From Neolewinella antarctica (GTDB taxonomy: Bacteria > Bacteroidota > Bacteroidia > Chitinophagales > Saprospiraceae): DNA of 64,000 nucleotides. Each line of letters begins with the position of its first letter. Position 1 is the first letter of the stretch. Positions 1 through 7,850 of this stretch are shown piece after piece. Under the pieces are notes generated by a model. The model had not been told where the DNA came from, did no database searches, and saw only the letters and a program-made list of their open reading frames with translations. The translations under genes and the position numbers were made by a program. Location of the stretch: the NCBI RefSeq assembly GCF_011927835.1, contig NZ_JAATJH010000001.1, positions 883,104 through 947,103 of the forward strand, read 5' to 3'.

Positions 1-316
1 CTCTGACCGCGGGGGTATCCGTCACCTCACCCGAATACTGAGTTAGTAGTATGCCCATTGCCACACCGATCCCCGCAATGAATAAAACTTTGAGAATGGT
101 GGTAACGGTGAGTCCGGCAAACAACCCGGGTGCCGTCGTGGCGGCAGCTTGCGTTGCGGTAGCGGTAGTTGGATCTACGAGTTGCTGCCCCGTCACGCCC
201 GCCTCGGCGGCAAAGAGCTGCTCGAAATGGGTGAAGGCGGACTCGTCGAAAGCAAACTCGTGGGCCTTCGCTTTTTCCGCCAGATCAACCTCCCAGGGTT
301 CCAGTTGATTTTTCAT
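1..316 (-). CDS. Hypothetical membrane protein coupled to sigma factor (partial)
   Basis: The reading frame starts with ATG at 316 and runs off the left edge after 105 codons. Its start overlaps the stop of the sigma factor gene in an ATGA tetranucleotide, so the two are translationally coupled. The visible part has an acidic N-terminus (about residues 1-40), an Ala/Thr-rich linker (about 45-65) and one hydrophobic segment at about 72-93 with ILKVLFIAGIGVAMGILL as its core. One membrane span directly behind an ECF sigma gene suggests an anti-sigma or sigma-linked membrane protein. No zinc-binding anti-sigma motif is visible in this part, so that role is inferred from position only. Confidence 0.7.
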   Translation of the reverse strand, partial: MKNQLEPWEVDLAEKAKAHEFAFDESAFTHFEQLFAAEAGVTGQQLVDPTTATATQAAATTAPGLFAGLTVTTILKVLFIAGIGVAMGILLTQYSGEVTDTPAVR

Positions 317-867
317 GCGGTTTTTTCTTTATTGGGGCGAAGGGTGATGCGGAGTTTCGTGCGGGCCTGGTTGAGCCGCCAACGACTGTTGTTGACACTG
401 ATGCCGAGGATCTTACCAATCTCCTCGTGGCTGAAATCGTCAATTACGTAGAGGGAGAAGACGGACCGGAGTGCGGAAGGTAGTTTGGCAATCTCGGCGT
501 AAATGGCCTCCACGTCGTGCGCTTCCTCAATTCCGCCACTGGTGGGCGGGTGGTGGAAAGCATCGTCGATGCTCACCGTCATCCCGTGGTTTTTTTGGCT
601 GCGCAGGTGCGACATGGTCGTCCGGAAAACGATCGTGGAGAGCCAGCCGGCGAAGGCACCTTCGTCGCGGTACTGATCGAGCGACTGAAAAATGCGCAGG
701 AAAGCCTGGTTGAGCACCTGGTCGGCGTCCTCCTTATTGTCCAGGTACCGCCGGGGGATTCCGACGAGCTTTCCGTAGTACCGCCGGTAGAAATGCTCCC
801 TGGCCCGCCGGTCACCCGCCAGGCAGCCTTGCCGTAAGGTCTCGTCACTACTTTTGGGGGTGTACAT
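313..867 (-). CDS. ECF-type RNA polymerase sigma factor
   Basis: This 184-residue protein has the size and layout of an extracytoplasmic-function sigma-70 factor. Region 2 spans about residues 25-90, with the run DADQVLNQAFLRIFQSLDQY and the GAFAGWLSTIVFRTTMSHLR stretch that contacts the -10 element. Region 4 spans about 120-175, with the helix-turn-helix DDFSHEEIGKILGISVNNSR. It would direct core RNA polymerase to a small regulon. The gene overlaps the next gene downstream by 4 bp (ATGA), the usual arrangement of a sigma factor with its regulator. A -7-like GACCTTTG lies at 907-914, about 40 bp upstream of the ATG. The target regulon cannot be read from the window. Confidence 0.92.
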   Translation of the reverse strand: MYTPKSSDETLRQGCLAGDRRAREHFYRRYYGKLVGIPRRYLDNKEDADQVLNQAFLRIFQSLDQYRDEGAFAGWLSTIVFRTTMSHLRSQKNHGMTVSIDDAFHHPPTSGGIEEAHDVEAIYAEIAKLPSALRSVFSLYVIDDFSHEEIGKILGISVNNSRWRLNQARTKLRITLRPNKEKTA

Positions 868-1180
868 CTGTGGTTGCGGTTAGCGTATTCATCGGTACTA
901 TCGCGGCAAAGGTCGGTAACGTTAGTACGGAGGGTACATTTCTGTAAATTCTGCGACCTGCCCGTGCTAATATCTTCACTAAATACTTGGTAGTCACCTC
1001 CCTACCCGGTCGACGGTAATATATCCGCCAGAACATTGGGTAGCATGCATTTGCGGTGGCCGGGCCGGCCGGCCAATTCCGGGAGCATCCGTCGTAAACG
1101 GGCTAAAGCGGGATTAGCCTAGCCAGAATCCCAACTTTCGTAAGGTGTGGTGTTATCACACTACCGAAATACATAAAACC
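868..1180. other. Divergent intergenic region between sigma factor and yceI-like gene
   Basis: This 313-bp stretch holds the promoters of two divergent genes. A GACCTTTG (minus strand, 907-914) is one base from the Bacteroidota -7 consensus TAnnTTTG. A GC-rich cggccgggccggccggcc stretch at about 1058-1075 is locally self-complementary. A short frame across 848-1036 has no family resemblance and I do not call it a gene. Confidence 0.5.
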
Positions 1181-1720
1181 ATGCGCGCCCTCATTGTAAT
1201 CCTCGTGACTTTCTTGGTGTCCACCGCCGTTTTCGCACTGCACGATACGTACGCTGTCGGTGACAACTTTTCCGTGCTATTTGCAACGCAGCGTGCGGAA
1301 GGAAATTTATACGGTTTACGTGGCACGGTGATCTTCGATCCGGGCCAGCTCAGTTCTGCCTCCGTCGACGTCACGGTTGACGCCAGCACCATCAGCACGG
1401 GCAACGACGCGAAGGACCGCCACGCCCGGGGCGGTAGTTGGTTGGACGTCGATAACCATCCCGCCATAAGTTTTAATTCGGAAGCATTCACCGCGCGCGA
1501 AGGCGGCTTTTTGGCGAAGGGACGTTTGACGTTGCGGGGCGTCGATCGCGCGGTGACGATCCCCTTCGGCTACGAAGAAGCACGGGACAATTCGCCCGCC
1601 ACCCTGACCGGCTCGTTCGAAGTTAACCGGCACGACTACGGGATAGACGGCCCCGCCCTGGTTGGTGGACTAGTCGGGGACGAGGTAACGGTCACGCTGC
1701 GGGTACCCGTTACGAAGTAA
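1181..1720 (+). CDS. Secreted YceI-family lipid-binding protein
   Basis: The product is 179 residues from the ATG at 1181, which begins a standard signal peptide (MRALIVILVTFLVSTAVFA). An in-frame ATG 36 bp upstream would bury that signal. The mature part has the YceI lipocalin-like pattern: an N-terminal strand set, VDVTVDASTISTGNDAKDRH, the LDVDNHPAISFNSEAF motif, GRLTLRGVDRAVTIPF, and the closing FEVNRHDYGIDG strand. YceI proteins are periplasmic beta-barrels that bind isoprenoid or polyprenyl lipids. The ligand here is unknown. The gene stands alone, divergent from the sigma factor and convergent with metK. Confidence 0.9.
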   Translation: MRALIVILVTFLVSTAVFALHDTYAVGDNFSVLFATQRAEGNLYGLRGTVIFDPGQLSSASVDVTVDASTISTGNDAKDRHARGGSWLDVDNHPAISFNSEAFTAREGGFLAKGRLTLRGVDRAVTIPFGYEEARDNSPATLTGSFEVNRHDYGIDGPALVGGLVGDEVTVTLRVPVTK

Positions 1721-1891
1721 AGTCAACAGCGCGGGTACTTTGCCTGATTTGCGCCCCATAAACCTTGCGCTCATCAACCCGCCCGGCATCTACGACCGCG
1801 CATATTTTACAAACCTTCGGTACCTTTTCCCGGCGTATCCTCCATCCCTTTTCACGCCAGCCCGCGCACGGCAGAACTACGTAACCTACGA

Positions 1892-1927
1892 AAAAGCCCC
1901 CCGAAACTGAGTTACGGGGGGCTTTCT
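1892..1927. terminator. Bidirectional Rho-independent terminator between yceI-like gene and metK
   Basis: Arms aaagcccccc g and c ggggggcttt surround a loop of about ten bases, flanked by A-rich sequence on the left and T-rich on the right. It sits between convergent genes and can serve both. Confidence 0.85.
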
Positions 1928-1947
1928 TGGGCTCGGGCGATATTACA

Positions 1948-3201
1948 TTACAGCTTAAAAGCCTTTTTAACTTCCTTCACGTAGTCGAGTTTCTCCCAGG
2001 TAAAAGTCTCTACTTTGATGGTTTTGAGTTTGCCGGAGCCGTCCTTAAAAGTTAGTGATTTCTTTTCCGGCTTCCGGCCCATGTGCCCGTAGGCGGCGGT
2101 GTCGGAGTAAATGGGTTTGCGCAGTTTAAGACGCTTCTCAATGGCGTAGGGCCGCATGTCGAAGATGCTGTTCACCTTCTCCGCAATCTTCGCGTCGGTC
2201 AGTTTGACCTTGGCCGTGCCGTAAGTATTAACGTACACGTTGGTGGGCTCCGCCACACCGATGGCGTAACTCACCTGCACGAGAATTTCGCTGGCCACAC
2301 CCGCCGCGACGAGGTTCTTAGCAATGTGGCGCGTGGCGTAGGCCGCAGAACGGTCTACCTTACTCGGATCCTTACCGGAAAACGCGCCACCACCGTGGGC
2401 ACCCTTGCCGCCGTAGGTATCGACGATGATCTTACGCCCGGTCAGGCCGGTATCGCCGTGGGGGCCGCCGATGACGAACTTACCGGTGGGGTTGACGTGG
2501 TAGGTGATGTCGTCCGTGAATAGTTTTTGGATGCTCTTACTCTGGGCTTTGCGGACCCTAGGAATTACAATGCTGATGACGTCTTCGCGAATCTTGGCGA
2601 GCATCGTCTCGTCGGCGTCGAAGTCGTCGTGCTGCGTGGACAGAACGATGGAGTCGATCCGCACGGGGCGGTGGTTATCGTCGTACTCAATCGTTACCTG
2701 GCTTTTGGAATCCGGGCGCAAGTATTTCATTTTCTTGCCCGCCTTACGGATGGCGGCGAGTTCCCGCAGAATGGTGTGGCTGAGGTCGAGGGCGAGTGGC
2801 ATGTAGTTCTCCGTTTCGTCCGTCGCGTAACCGAACATCATACCCTGGTCTCCGGCGCCCTGCTCCTCGGCCGAGGCGCGGTCGACGCCCTGGTTGATGT
2901 CCGGGCTCTGCTCGTGAATGGCGGACAGTACGCCACAGGAATTCGCCTCAAACATGTACTCACTCTTCGTGTAACCGATCCGCTCGATCACGTCTCTAGC
3001 TAACTGCTGCACGTCGAGGTAAGTGCTCGATTTGACTTCCCCAGCGAGGACAACCTGACCGGTGGTGACGAGCGTTTCGCAGGCGACCTTCGAGCTGGGG
3101 TCAAAAGCTAAAAAATGATCCACTAAATTATCACTGATCTGGTCGGCTACTTTATCGGGGTGACCTTCGGAAACGGACTCCGAGGTAAATAGGTAGGGCA
3201 T
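1948..3201 (-). CDS. metK: S-adenosylmethionine synthetase
   Basis: This enzyme makes S-adenosylmethionine from ATP and methionine in the cytoplasm. The 417-residue product from the ATG at 3201 begins [17 protein letters not shown], the family N-terminus with the catalytic His14. An in-frame upstream extension of 38 residues to 3315 has no homologous character and would overlap manA, so I reject it. GAGDQG lies at residues 115-120 and the second nucleotide-binding motif GGGAFSGKD at 270-278. The chain is longer than the E. coli enzyme (about 384), with extra sequence in the middle and at the lysine-rich C-terminus, as is usual in Bacteroidota. It is transcribed divergently from manA. Confidence 0.97.
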   Translation of the reverse strand: MPYLFTSESVSEGHPDKVADQISDNLVDHFLAFDPSSKVACETLVTTGQVVLAGEVKSSTYLDVQQLARDVIERIGYTKSEYMFEANSCGVLSAIHEQSPDINQGVDRASAEEQGAGDQGMMFGYATDETENYMPLALDLSHTILRELAAIRKAGKKMKYLRPDSKSQVTIEYDDNHRPVRIDSIVLSTQHDDFDADETMLAKIREDVISIVIPRVRKAQSKSIQKLFTDDITYHVNPTGKFVIGGPHGDTGLTGRKIIVDTYGGKGAHGGGAFSGKDPSKVDRSAAYATRHIAKNLVAAGVASEILVQVSYAIGVAEPTNVYVNTYGTAKVKLTDAKIAEKVNSIFDMRPYAIEKRLKLRKPIYSDTAAYGHMGRKPEKKSLTFKDGSGKLKTIKVETFTWEKLDYVKEVKKAFKL

Positions 3202-3220
3202 GTAGTATGGTTTTCGGGGG

Positions 3221-3228
3221 CGAAGATA
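3221..3228 (-). promoter_or_regulatory. Candidate -7 promoter element of metK
   Basis: On the minus strand the sequence is TATCTTCG, one base from the Bacteroidota -7 box TAnnTTTG, and about 20 bp upstream of the metK ATG. A clear -33 TTTG is not present at the expected spacing. Confidence 0.4.
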
Positions 3229-3307
3229 ACGATCTGAAAAGTATTTAGGAACGCGAGTAAACTTAGTCTGATCGACGTCGGTATCTTGCAACAAATCAAA
3301 TAAGAAT

Positions 3308-4501
3308 ATGCCCATTATTCCTTTCGCCGGTGTTGTCCAGAATTACGCCTGGGGCGGCCACCGCTACCTCGCTAATCTTTTGCGGCAAACCGCACCCAGT
3401 GAACAACCGCAGGCGGAATACTGGATGGGCGCGCACGCCAAGGGACCGGGGGTGATAGCCGGTAGCAGCCAAAACCTGGAGGAAGCCATTCAGCAGGATC
3501 CAGGCACGCTACTGGGCACCAAAGTAGCCGCTAAGTTCTCGAACAAACTGCCCTTCCTCTTCAAAGTGCTGGACGTCAACGACATGCTGTCGATCCAAGT
3601 CCACCCCACCAAGGAGGCGGCAGAAAAAGGCTTCGCGGCGGAAGAAGAAAGCGGCCCCGACCGCTCAGCCCCCGACCGGAACTACCGCGACGATAACCAC
3701 AAACCGGAACTTGGCGTCGCGCTGACTGATTTCTACCTCCTCCACGGTTTCCGTTCCGAAGCCGAGATTCGTAAAACGCTGGAAACGGTGCCGGGCTGGG
3801 CCGACCTCCTCACCGTGCTCGATCGCCAGGGCGTAAAGGGCCTGTACCAACGGGTAATGGAGGCGAGCCAGGACCGCGTCGATGAGTTACTCGGCAAATT
3901 AGTAGCATCGCTGGGCCCAGAAAGCAACTACACGCGCGACCAAACGGAATTCTGGGCCGCCCGCGCCGTCACCCAGTACAGCAAAGACGGCCACCACGAC
4001 CGGGGCATGTTTAGCGTGTACTGGTTCAACATCGTCCACCTAACGCCCGGCCAGGGCGTATTCCAAGATGCCGGCATTCCCCACGCGTACCTCGAAGGCG
4101 TCTGCATCGAGCTCATGGCTAACTCCGACAACGTACTACGGGGCGGCCTGACGCCTAAACACATCGACGTTCCCGAACTGCTGGACAAAACGATCACGAC
4201 GGCCGTCAACCCCAAAAAACTAGTCCCCGAACCCAGCGGCGATGGCTGGCTCCACTACCCTACTCCAGCGCCAGACTTTCACCTCTCGCTGGCGCAAATC
4301 CATAACGGCGGGTCCGTCACCGTCGCGGGTGACGACGGGCCAAGTATTCTGCTACTACTGAAGGGTGCCCTCCAGTCGGTAGACGGGCAAGTAGAACTCA
4401 ACGAAAAGGCCCGGACCGTCTTCGTGCCGGCTAACGAGTCGATTAGCTTTAACGCACTGACGGAGACCGTTCTGTACCGCGCCTCCGTAGGTCAACTTTG
4501 A
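3308..4501 (+). CDS. manA: Mannose-6-phosphate isomerase, class I
   Basis: The 397-residue enzyme interconverts mannose-6-phosphate and fructose-6-phosphate and feeds GDP-mannose and glycan synthesis. Type I features are visible: NYAWGG near residue 12, the zinc-ligand segment IQVHP at 96-100, and the DNHKPE signature at 129-134. Further on come [20 protein letters not shown], with further metal and active-site residues, and the C-terminal cupin-like domain ending in [11 protein letters not shown]. The length fits type I enzymes. The ATG lies about 20 bp after a TATCTTGC element at 3282-3289. It is followed by a convergent small membrane protein gene. Confidence 0.95.
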   Translation: MPIIPFAGVVQNYAWGGHRYLANLLRQTAPSEQPQAEYWMGAHAKGPGVIAGSSQNLEEAIQQDPGTLLGTKVAAKFSNKLPFLFKVLDVNDMLSIQVHPTKEAAEKGFAAEEESGPDRSAPDRNYRDDNHKPELGVALTDFYLLHGFRSEAEIRKTLETVPGWADLLTVLDRQGVKGLYQRVMEASQDRVDELLGKLVASLGPESNYTRDQTEFWAARAVTQYSKDGHHDRGMFSVYWFNIVHLTPGQGVFQDAGIPHAYLEGVCIELMANSDNVLRGGLTPKHIDVPELLDKTITTAVNPKKLVPEPSGDGWLHYPTPAPDFHLSLAQIHNGGSVTVAGDDGPSILLLLKGALQSVDGQVELNEKARTVFVPANESISFNALTETVLYRASVGQL

Positions 4502-4573
4502 GCCGAGCAAACTATGCTACCCCGTGCGGCCATTTTTGCGGTGGCAATTGTTCACGCCGTAGACCAGCCCGCA

Positions 4574-5020
4574 TCAGGGCTTAAGTCGTCGCATCATTTC
4601 GTTGACGGGGTACCGGCTGTCGGGAAAAGCCCAGGTGCGCCGGTCTTTCGTCTGCACCAGCAGGACTTTGCTGCTAGCGTTGAGCCCGGCGCCGGAATAT
4701 GCTTCCATGCGTACTTCGTGCGTTCTGGGCAAGGGAAAACTTTCCCCACCGATGATCAGGTTACGCGCGGTGATGTCTACTTCCGGGTATTTGAACGTAG
4801 ACCATAAGGAACCCAGGAACCCCATCAGCGCGAGTAACGCCATGAAGTAGGCCAGCATCGGCAACAACACCCGCTTACGTGGGTCCGGGTTGGCGATCTT
4901 GCTGAGGCGAACGGCCAGAAAGATCAGGCCGACGAAAGCGAGCCCACAGAGCGCGATCATGGTGTAGACGTCGCCCATTTCCGGCACGAACTCGGGCGCA
5001 CCGCCGTTGATTTCTTCCAT
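4574..5020 (-). CDS. Small two-span membrane protein, unknown function
   Basis: The 148-residue product has two hydrophobic segments at about residues 19-38 and 52-73 and a soluble C-terminal half with beta-like character (VDITARNLIIGGESFPLP, then VLLVQTKDRRTWAFPDSRYP). I recognise no family. Its ATG overlaps the stop codon of the upstream thioredoxin-like gene by one base (TAATG), so the two are almost certainly co-translated. The C-terminal half resembles small membrane-associated domains that sense or present a ligand, but this is only an impression. Confidence 0.75.
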   Translation of the reverse strand: MEEINGGAPEFVPEMGDVYTMIALCGLAFVGLIFLAVRLSKIANPDPRKRVLLPMLAYFMALLALMGFLGSLWSTFKYPEVDITARNLIIGGESFPLPRTHEVRMEAYSGAGLNASSKVLLVQTKDRRTWAFPDSRYPVNEMMRRLKP

Positions 5021-6447
5021 TATTTACCCGTTTTTTCTGGTCGTGCGGCCGCTGCTTCCAGGCCAGTAAGTACGTCGTCGAGCTGCTCGGCGCCAATCCT
5101 TTTGGAGACGATTTTTTTATTTTCGTCCAGCACGAAGATGGTTGGCGTCGACCGGATGGCGTAATCCTTGTAGAACCGCATGTAGCGATCGGTGACGTGC
5201 ATCCAGTCGCCGATTTCCTGATCGTCCACGTACTCCCAGCACTGATCGAGCGTGTTTTGCTTGGTGCAGATAGAAAAAATCTCCGCGCCCTTGTTTTTCC
5301 ACTTGGCGTAGAACTCCTTCATGTAGGGCGTAGACTTTTTACAGTGACCGCAATCGAAGGACCAGAAATAGAGCACCGTGTACTTTGCGTCGACACCGTA
5401 AAGGGTAACGTCCTCACCGGCGCGCGTCTTCATCTCGATGTCGGGCGCTTGTTTGCCAATCAGCAGCGGTCGGATTTCCTCCACGTTTTCGGACATGGTC
5501 AGCAGTTGCTCCTCGTTCGACCAGTACGCGCGGCCGGCCCGGTAGTAATTGTCGACCATGTGGACGTAGACGCCATCCATGCCAACGATCTTGCTCTGTG
5601 CCGCCTTATTGGTGAAGTGAACGACGTAGTACTTAAACATCTCACCGGTCGGGTTCATGCCGCTCAGTACCCGGTCGATGGCCATGCTGATACTGTCGGG
5701 GTGCTGAACGGAGAGCCGGTCGACGTAATACTCAATGCGCTGGAAGAGAAAGGGAGTCCGTAGCAAGCGTTCATCCCGCAGGTCGATGTTATCGAAATAA
5801 TGCTGCTGGAGCCAGTTCCACTGGGCCTGGCGGCGGGTTTCGGGGTCGGTTAGTTCTTCGAATTCGGGCGGCGGGAGCGGGCGGTTTGCGTTGATGATGG
5901 CTGCGGTAAAACTTCCCGGAGACTGGCGTACGAGTTCCGCCTGAAAAGCATTGACTTGGGCGGTTACCGCGGCGATGTCCTCCGCCAGTGCGGTCTTTTC
6001 AACGGGCGCGGTGAGGGAGTCGTTCATCACCTCCCGCAGGGGAGCTACTTTTTCCTGCTGCGCGTCCAAGAATGCGAGGTAGCGGTGAAACAGCTCGTTC
6101 TCTTCATCACCGGTCACCGCTACGGACGCAAGCGCCGCGACGCTGGTCGAAACGCTAAACTCCTGGTCGCCTTCCCCCACGAGGATCTGGAAATAGTTAT
6201 TGTCGGGGGCGGTGACTACGATGTAGATTCCGGCCGGTAACGCGCTGGTGTCGCTAGCAAAAACGTACTTGCCGGCATCGTTTTGGTAGGCGGTATCGAC
6301 GATGTACTGGCTCTCGAGAATGTTGTTGGCCAGCGTCAAAATTTCTTGATCGTAGCCGCTGATCTCCACCTCGATGCGGTGGCTTTGCTGACCGACCACG
6401 GGGGCAAGCAGGCCGAGGAGAAAAAGAAACAGTAGAAAGCGTTGCAT
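5020..6447 (-). CDS. Secreted thioredoxin-like (TlpA/DUF5106-type) protein
   Basis: The product is 475 residues from the ATG at 6447, which starts a signal peptide (MQRFLLFLFLLGLLAPVVG). An in-frame frame upstream lacks a signal and is rejected. After an N-terminal beta domain of the kind found in Bacteroidota TlpA-like proteins (about residues 20-120) there is a long helical region and a thioredoxin-fold domain from about residue 335. The active site is WSFDCGHCKKS, with CGHC at 366-369. Such proteins reduce or shuffle disulfides in the periplasm. It heads a two-gene operon with the small membrane protein. TACCTTCG at 6469-6476 is a candidate -7 element. Confidence 0.9.
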   Translation of the reverse strand: MQRFLLFLFLLGLLAPVVGQQSHRIEVEISGYDQEILTLANNILESQYIVDTAYQNDAGKYVFASDTSALPAGIYIVVTAPDNNYFQILVGEGDQEFSVSTSVAALASVAVTGDEENELFHRYLAFLDAQQEKVAPLREVMNDSLTAPVEKTALAEDIAAVTAQVNAFQAELVRQSPGSFTAAIINANRPLPPPEFEELTDPETRRQAQWNWLQQHYFDNIDLRDERLLRTPFLFQRIEYYVDRLSVQHPDSISMAIDRVLSGMNPTGEMFKYYVVHFTNKAAQSKIVGMDGVYVHMVDNYYRAGRAYWSNEEQLLTMSENVEEIRPLLIGKQAPDIEMKTRAGEDVTLYGVDAKYTVLYFWSFDCGHCKKSTPYMKEFYAKWKNKGAEIFSICTKQNTLDQCWEYVDDQEIGDWMHVTDRYMRFYKDYAIRSTPTIFVLDENKKIVSKRIGAEQLDDVLTGLEAAAARPEKTGK

Positions 6448-6716
6448 AGGATTCACTTTTGCGCGGTACGAAGGTAGCGGCCACCAATCTATTGGGGGGC
6501 AGGGTGACAACGTTCGCTTGGTCTTTTGTATTAAGATCTCCCCGACTTTGGGAGCTTATTAAGACTGTTGCGCGGTCGTAGATGCGGGGTTTTGGGGGGA
6601 GGGAGCGAGAATTACTTGGCTTACCAATGATGGTCCGTGTGAGGCTATTCCGTTTTAAGCCAGGCAAATATTTGCTCGTCCACACTTTCCTTGCACCAGC
6701 GGCCGCGCCCACTTAC

Positions 6717-7790
6717 TTATTCCGTAGCTACGGCAAGACTATTGTAATGGCGAATAGCCGACTCGATAACCGGCCGCCCGGCGAATTGATTGATTAGCGC
6801 CCGCCCCGGCTCCGCCAGCAAGGTGAAATTGATGCGGTGGTCATCGTTCTTCTTATCGTTCGCCATTAGCGCAAATAGTTGGTCGAACGAACTTTCGAGG
6901 ATGACCTGGTGACCGTACAGCTTCAGGAAGTACGATTCAATTAGTTGGTAATCAGACACGGTAAGGGTCGCGAGTTGGTAAGAAATCCAAGCCTCCATAA
7001 TCATTCCCGCCGCAATCGCTTCCCCGTGGAACAGCCGTTGCTCCGTTTCCAAAAAGTACGACTCGATCGCGTGGCCGATGGTGTGACCGAAATTCAATGA
7101 TTTACGCACCCCACGCTCGAAGGGGTCTTCCAGCACGACCTCCCGTTTGATGTTTACGCTCGCCGGAATGAGCTCCGACCAGTCGACCACCGTCAGATCG
7201 ATAATCTTCTGAATCCTTCCCCACTGCCCGGCGTCGGCGATCAACGCGTGTTTGATGACCTCCGCAAAACCCGAACGGATTTCCCGCGCCGGCAGCGTAC
7301 GCAGGAACCGGTGGTCGATCCAGACCGCGATCGGGTCGTTGAACACGCCCAGGCTGTTTTTCAATTCGTAAAAGTCAACCCCCAGCTTGCCACCAACGGA
7401 AGAATCGACCTGCGCGAGCAAGGTAGTCGGAATCTGTAAAAAGTCAATCCCCCGCTTGAAAGTGGAAGCTACGAAGCCGGACATATCCTCCAGCACCCCG
7501 CCACCCAGGCAAATCGCACACCAACGCCGCCCCACCCCGCCGTCAAACATTTGGGACCATAGCTCCTGACAGGTCCCCAGGTTTTTGTTCAACTCGCCCG
7601 GCGCACACTCGATGATGAGTAGTCGGGGATGGTCGAGAAATTTTTCAATCAGCGGCAGGCAATCACGGCGCGTATTCGTATCGACGAAGACGACCCAACC
7701 GGCGTACTCCTTGGATTTTAACCAGTCGAACTTAGCCCGGGTTACGTCCCCAAATTCAATGTTATACTTATCTGCTACCGGAAGCGTCAT
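6717..7790 (-). CDS. aroB: 3-dehydroquinate synthase
   Basis: This 357-residue enzyme converts DAHP to 3-dehydroquinate, the second step of the shikimate pathway, using NAD and a divalent metal. The NAD-binding GGGVLEDMSGF and the substrate-binding PTTLLAQVDSSVGGKLGV lie at about residues 95-140. The metal ligands are in FAEVIKH and NFGHTIGHAIE. Family enzymes usually have GGGVxGDxxGF; here Glu stands in the variable position. The length is normal. It is a single gene, and no other shikimate gene is in the window. Confidence 0.95.
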   Translation of the reverse strand: MTLPVADKYNIEFGDVTRAKFDWLKSKEYAGWVVFVDTNTRRDCLPLIEKFLDHPRLLIIECAPGELNKNLGTCQELWSQMFDGGVGRRWCAICLGGGVLEDMSGFVASTFKRGIDFLQIPTTLLAQVDSSVGGKLGVDFYELKNSLGVFNDPIAVWIDHRFLRTLPAREIRSGFAEVIKHALIADAGQWGRIQKIIDLTVVDWSELIPASVNIKREVVLEDPFERGVRKSLNFGHTIGHAIESYFLETEQRLFHGEAIAAGMIMEAWISYQLATLTVSDYQLIESYFLKLYGHQVILESSFDQLFALMANDKKNDDHRINFTLLAEPGRALINQFAGRPVIESAIRHYNSLAVATE

Positions 7791-7850
7791 CTGGGTCGTT
7801 TAAATTCCGTGCTAAGGTAAGCCCAGCGACCGGCCCGGCCCCGCACGGGG

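Noticed and set aside
848-1036. 62-codon frame upstream of the sigma factor gene
   Set aside because: It has no family character, overlaps the sigma factor start and lies where promoters are expected.
3202-3315. N-terminal extension of metK to an upstream ATG
   Set aside because: It would overlap the manA start, and the family N-terminus clearly begins at [10 protein letters not shown].
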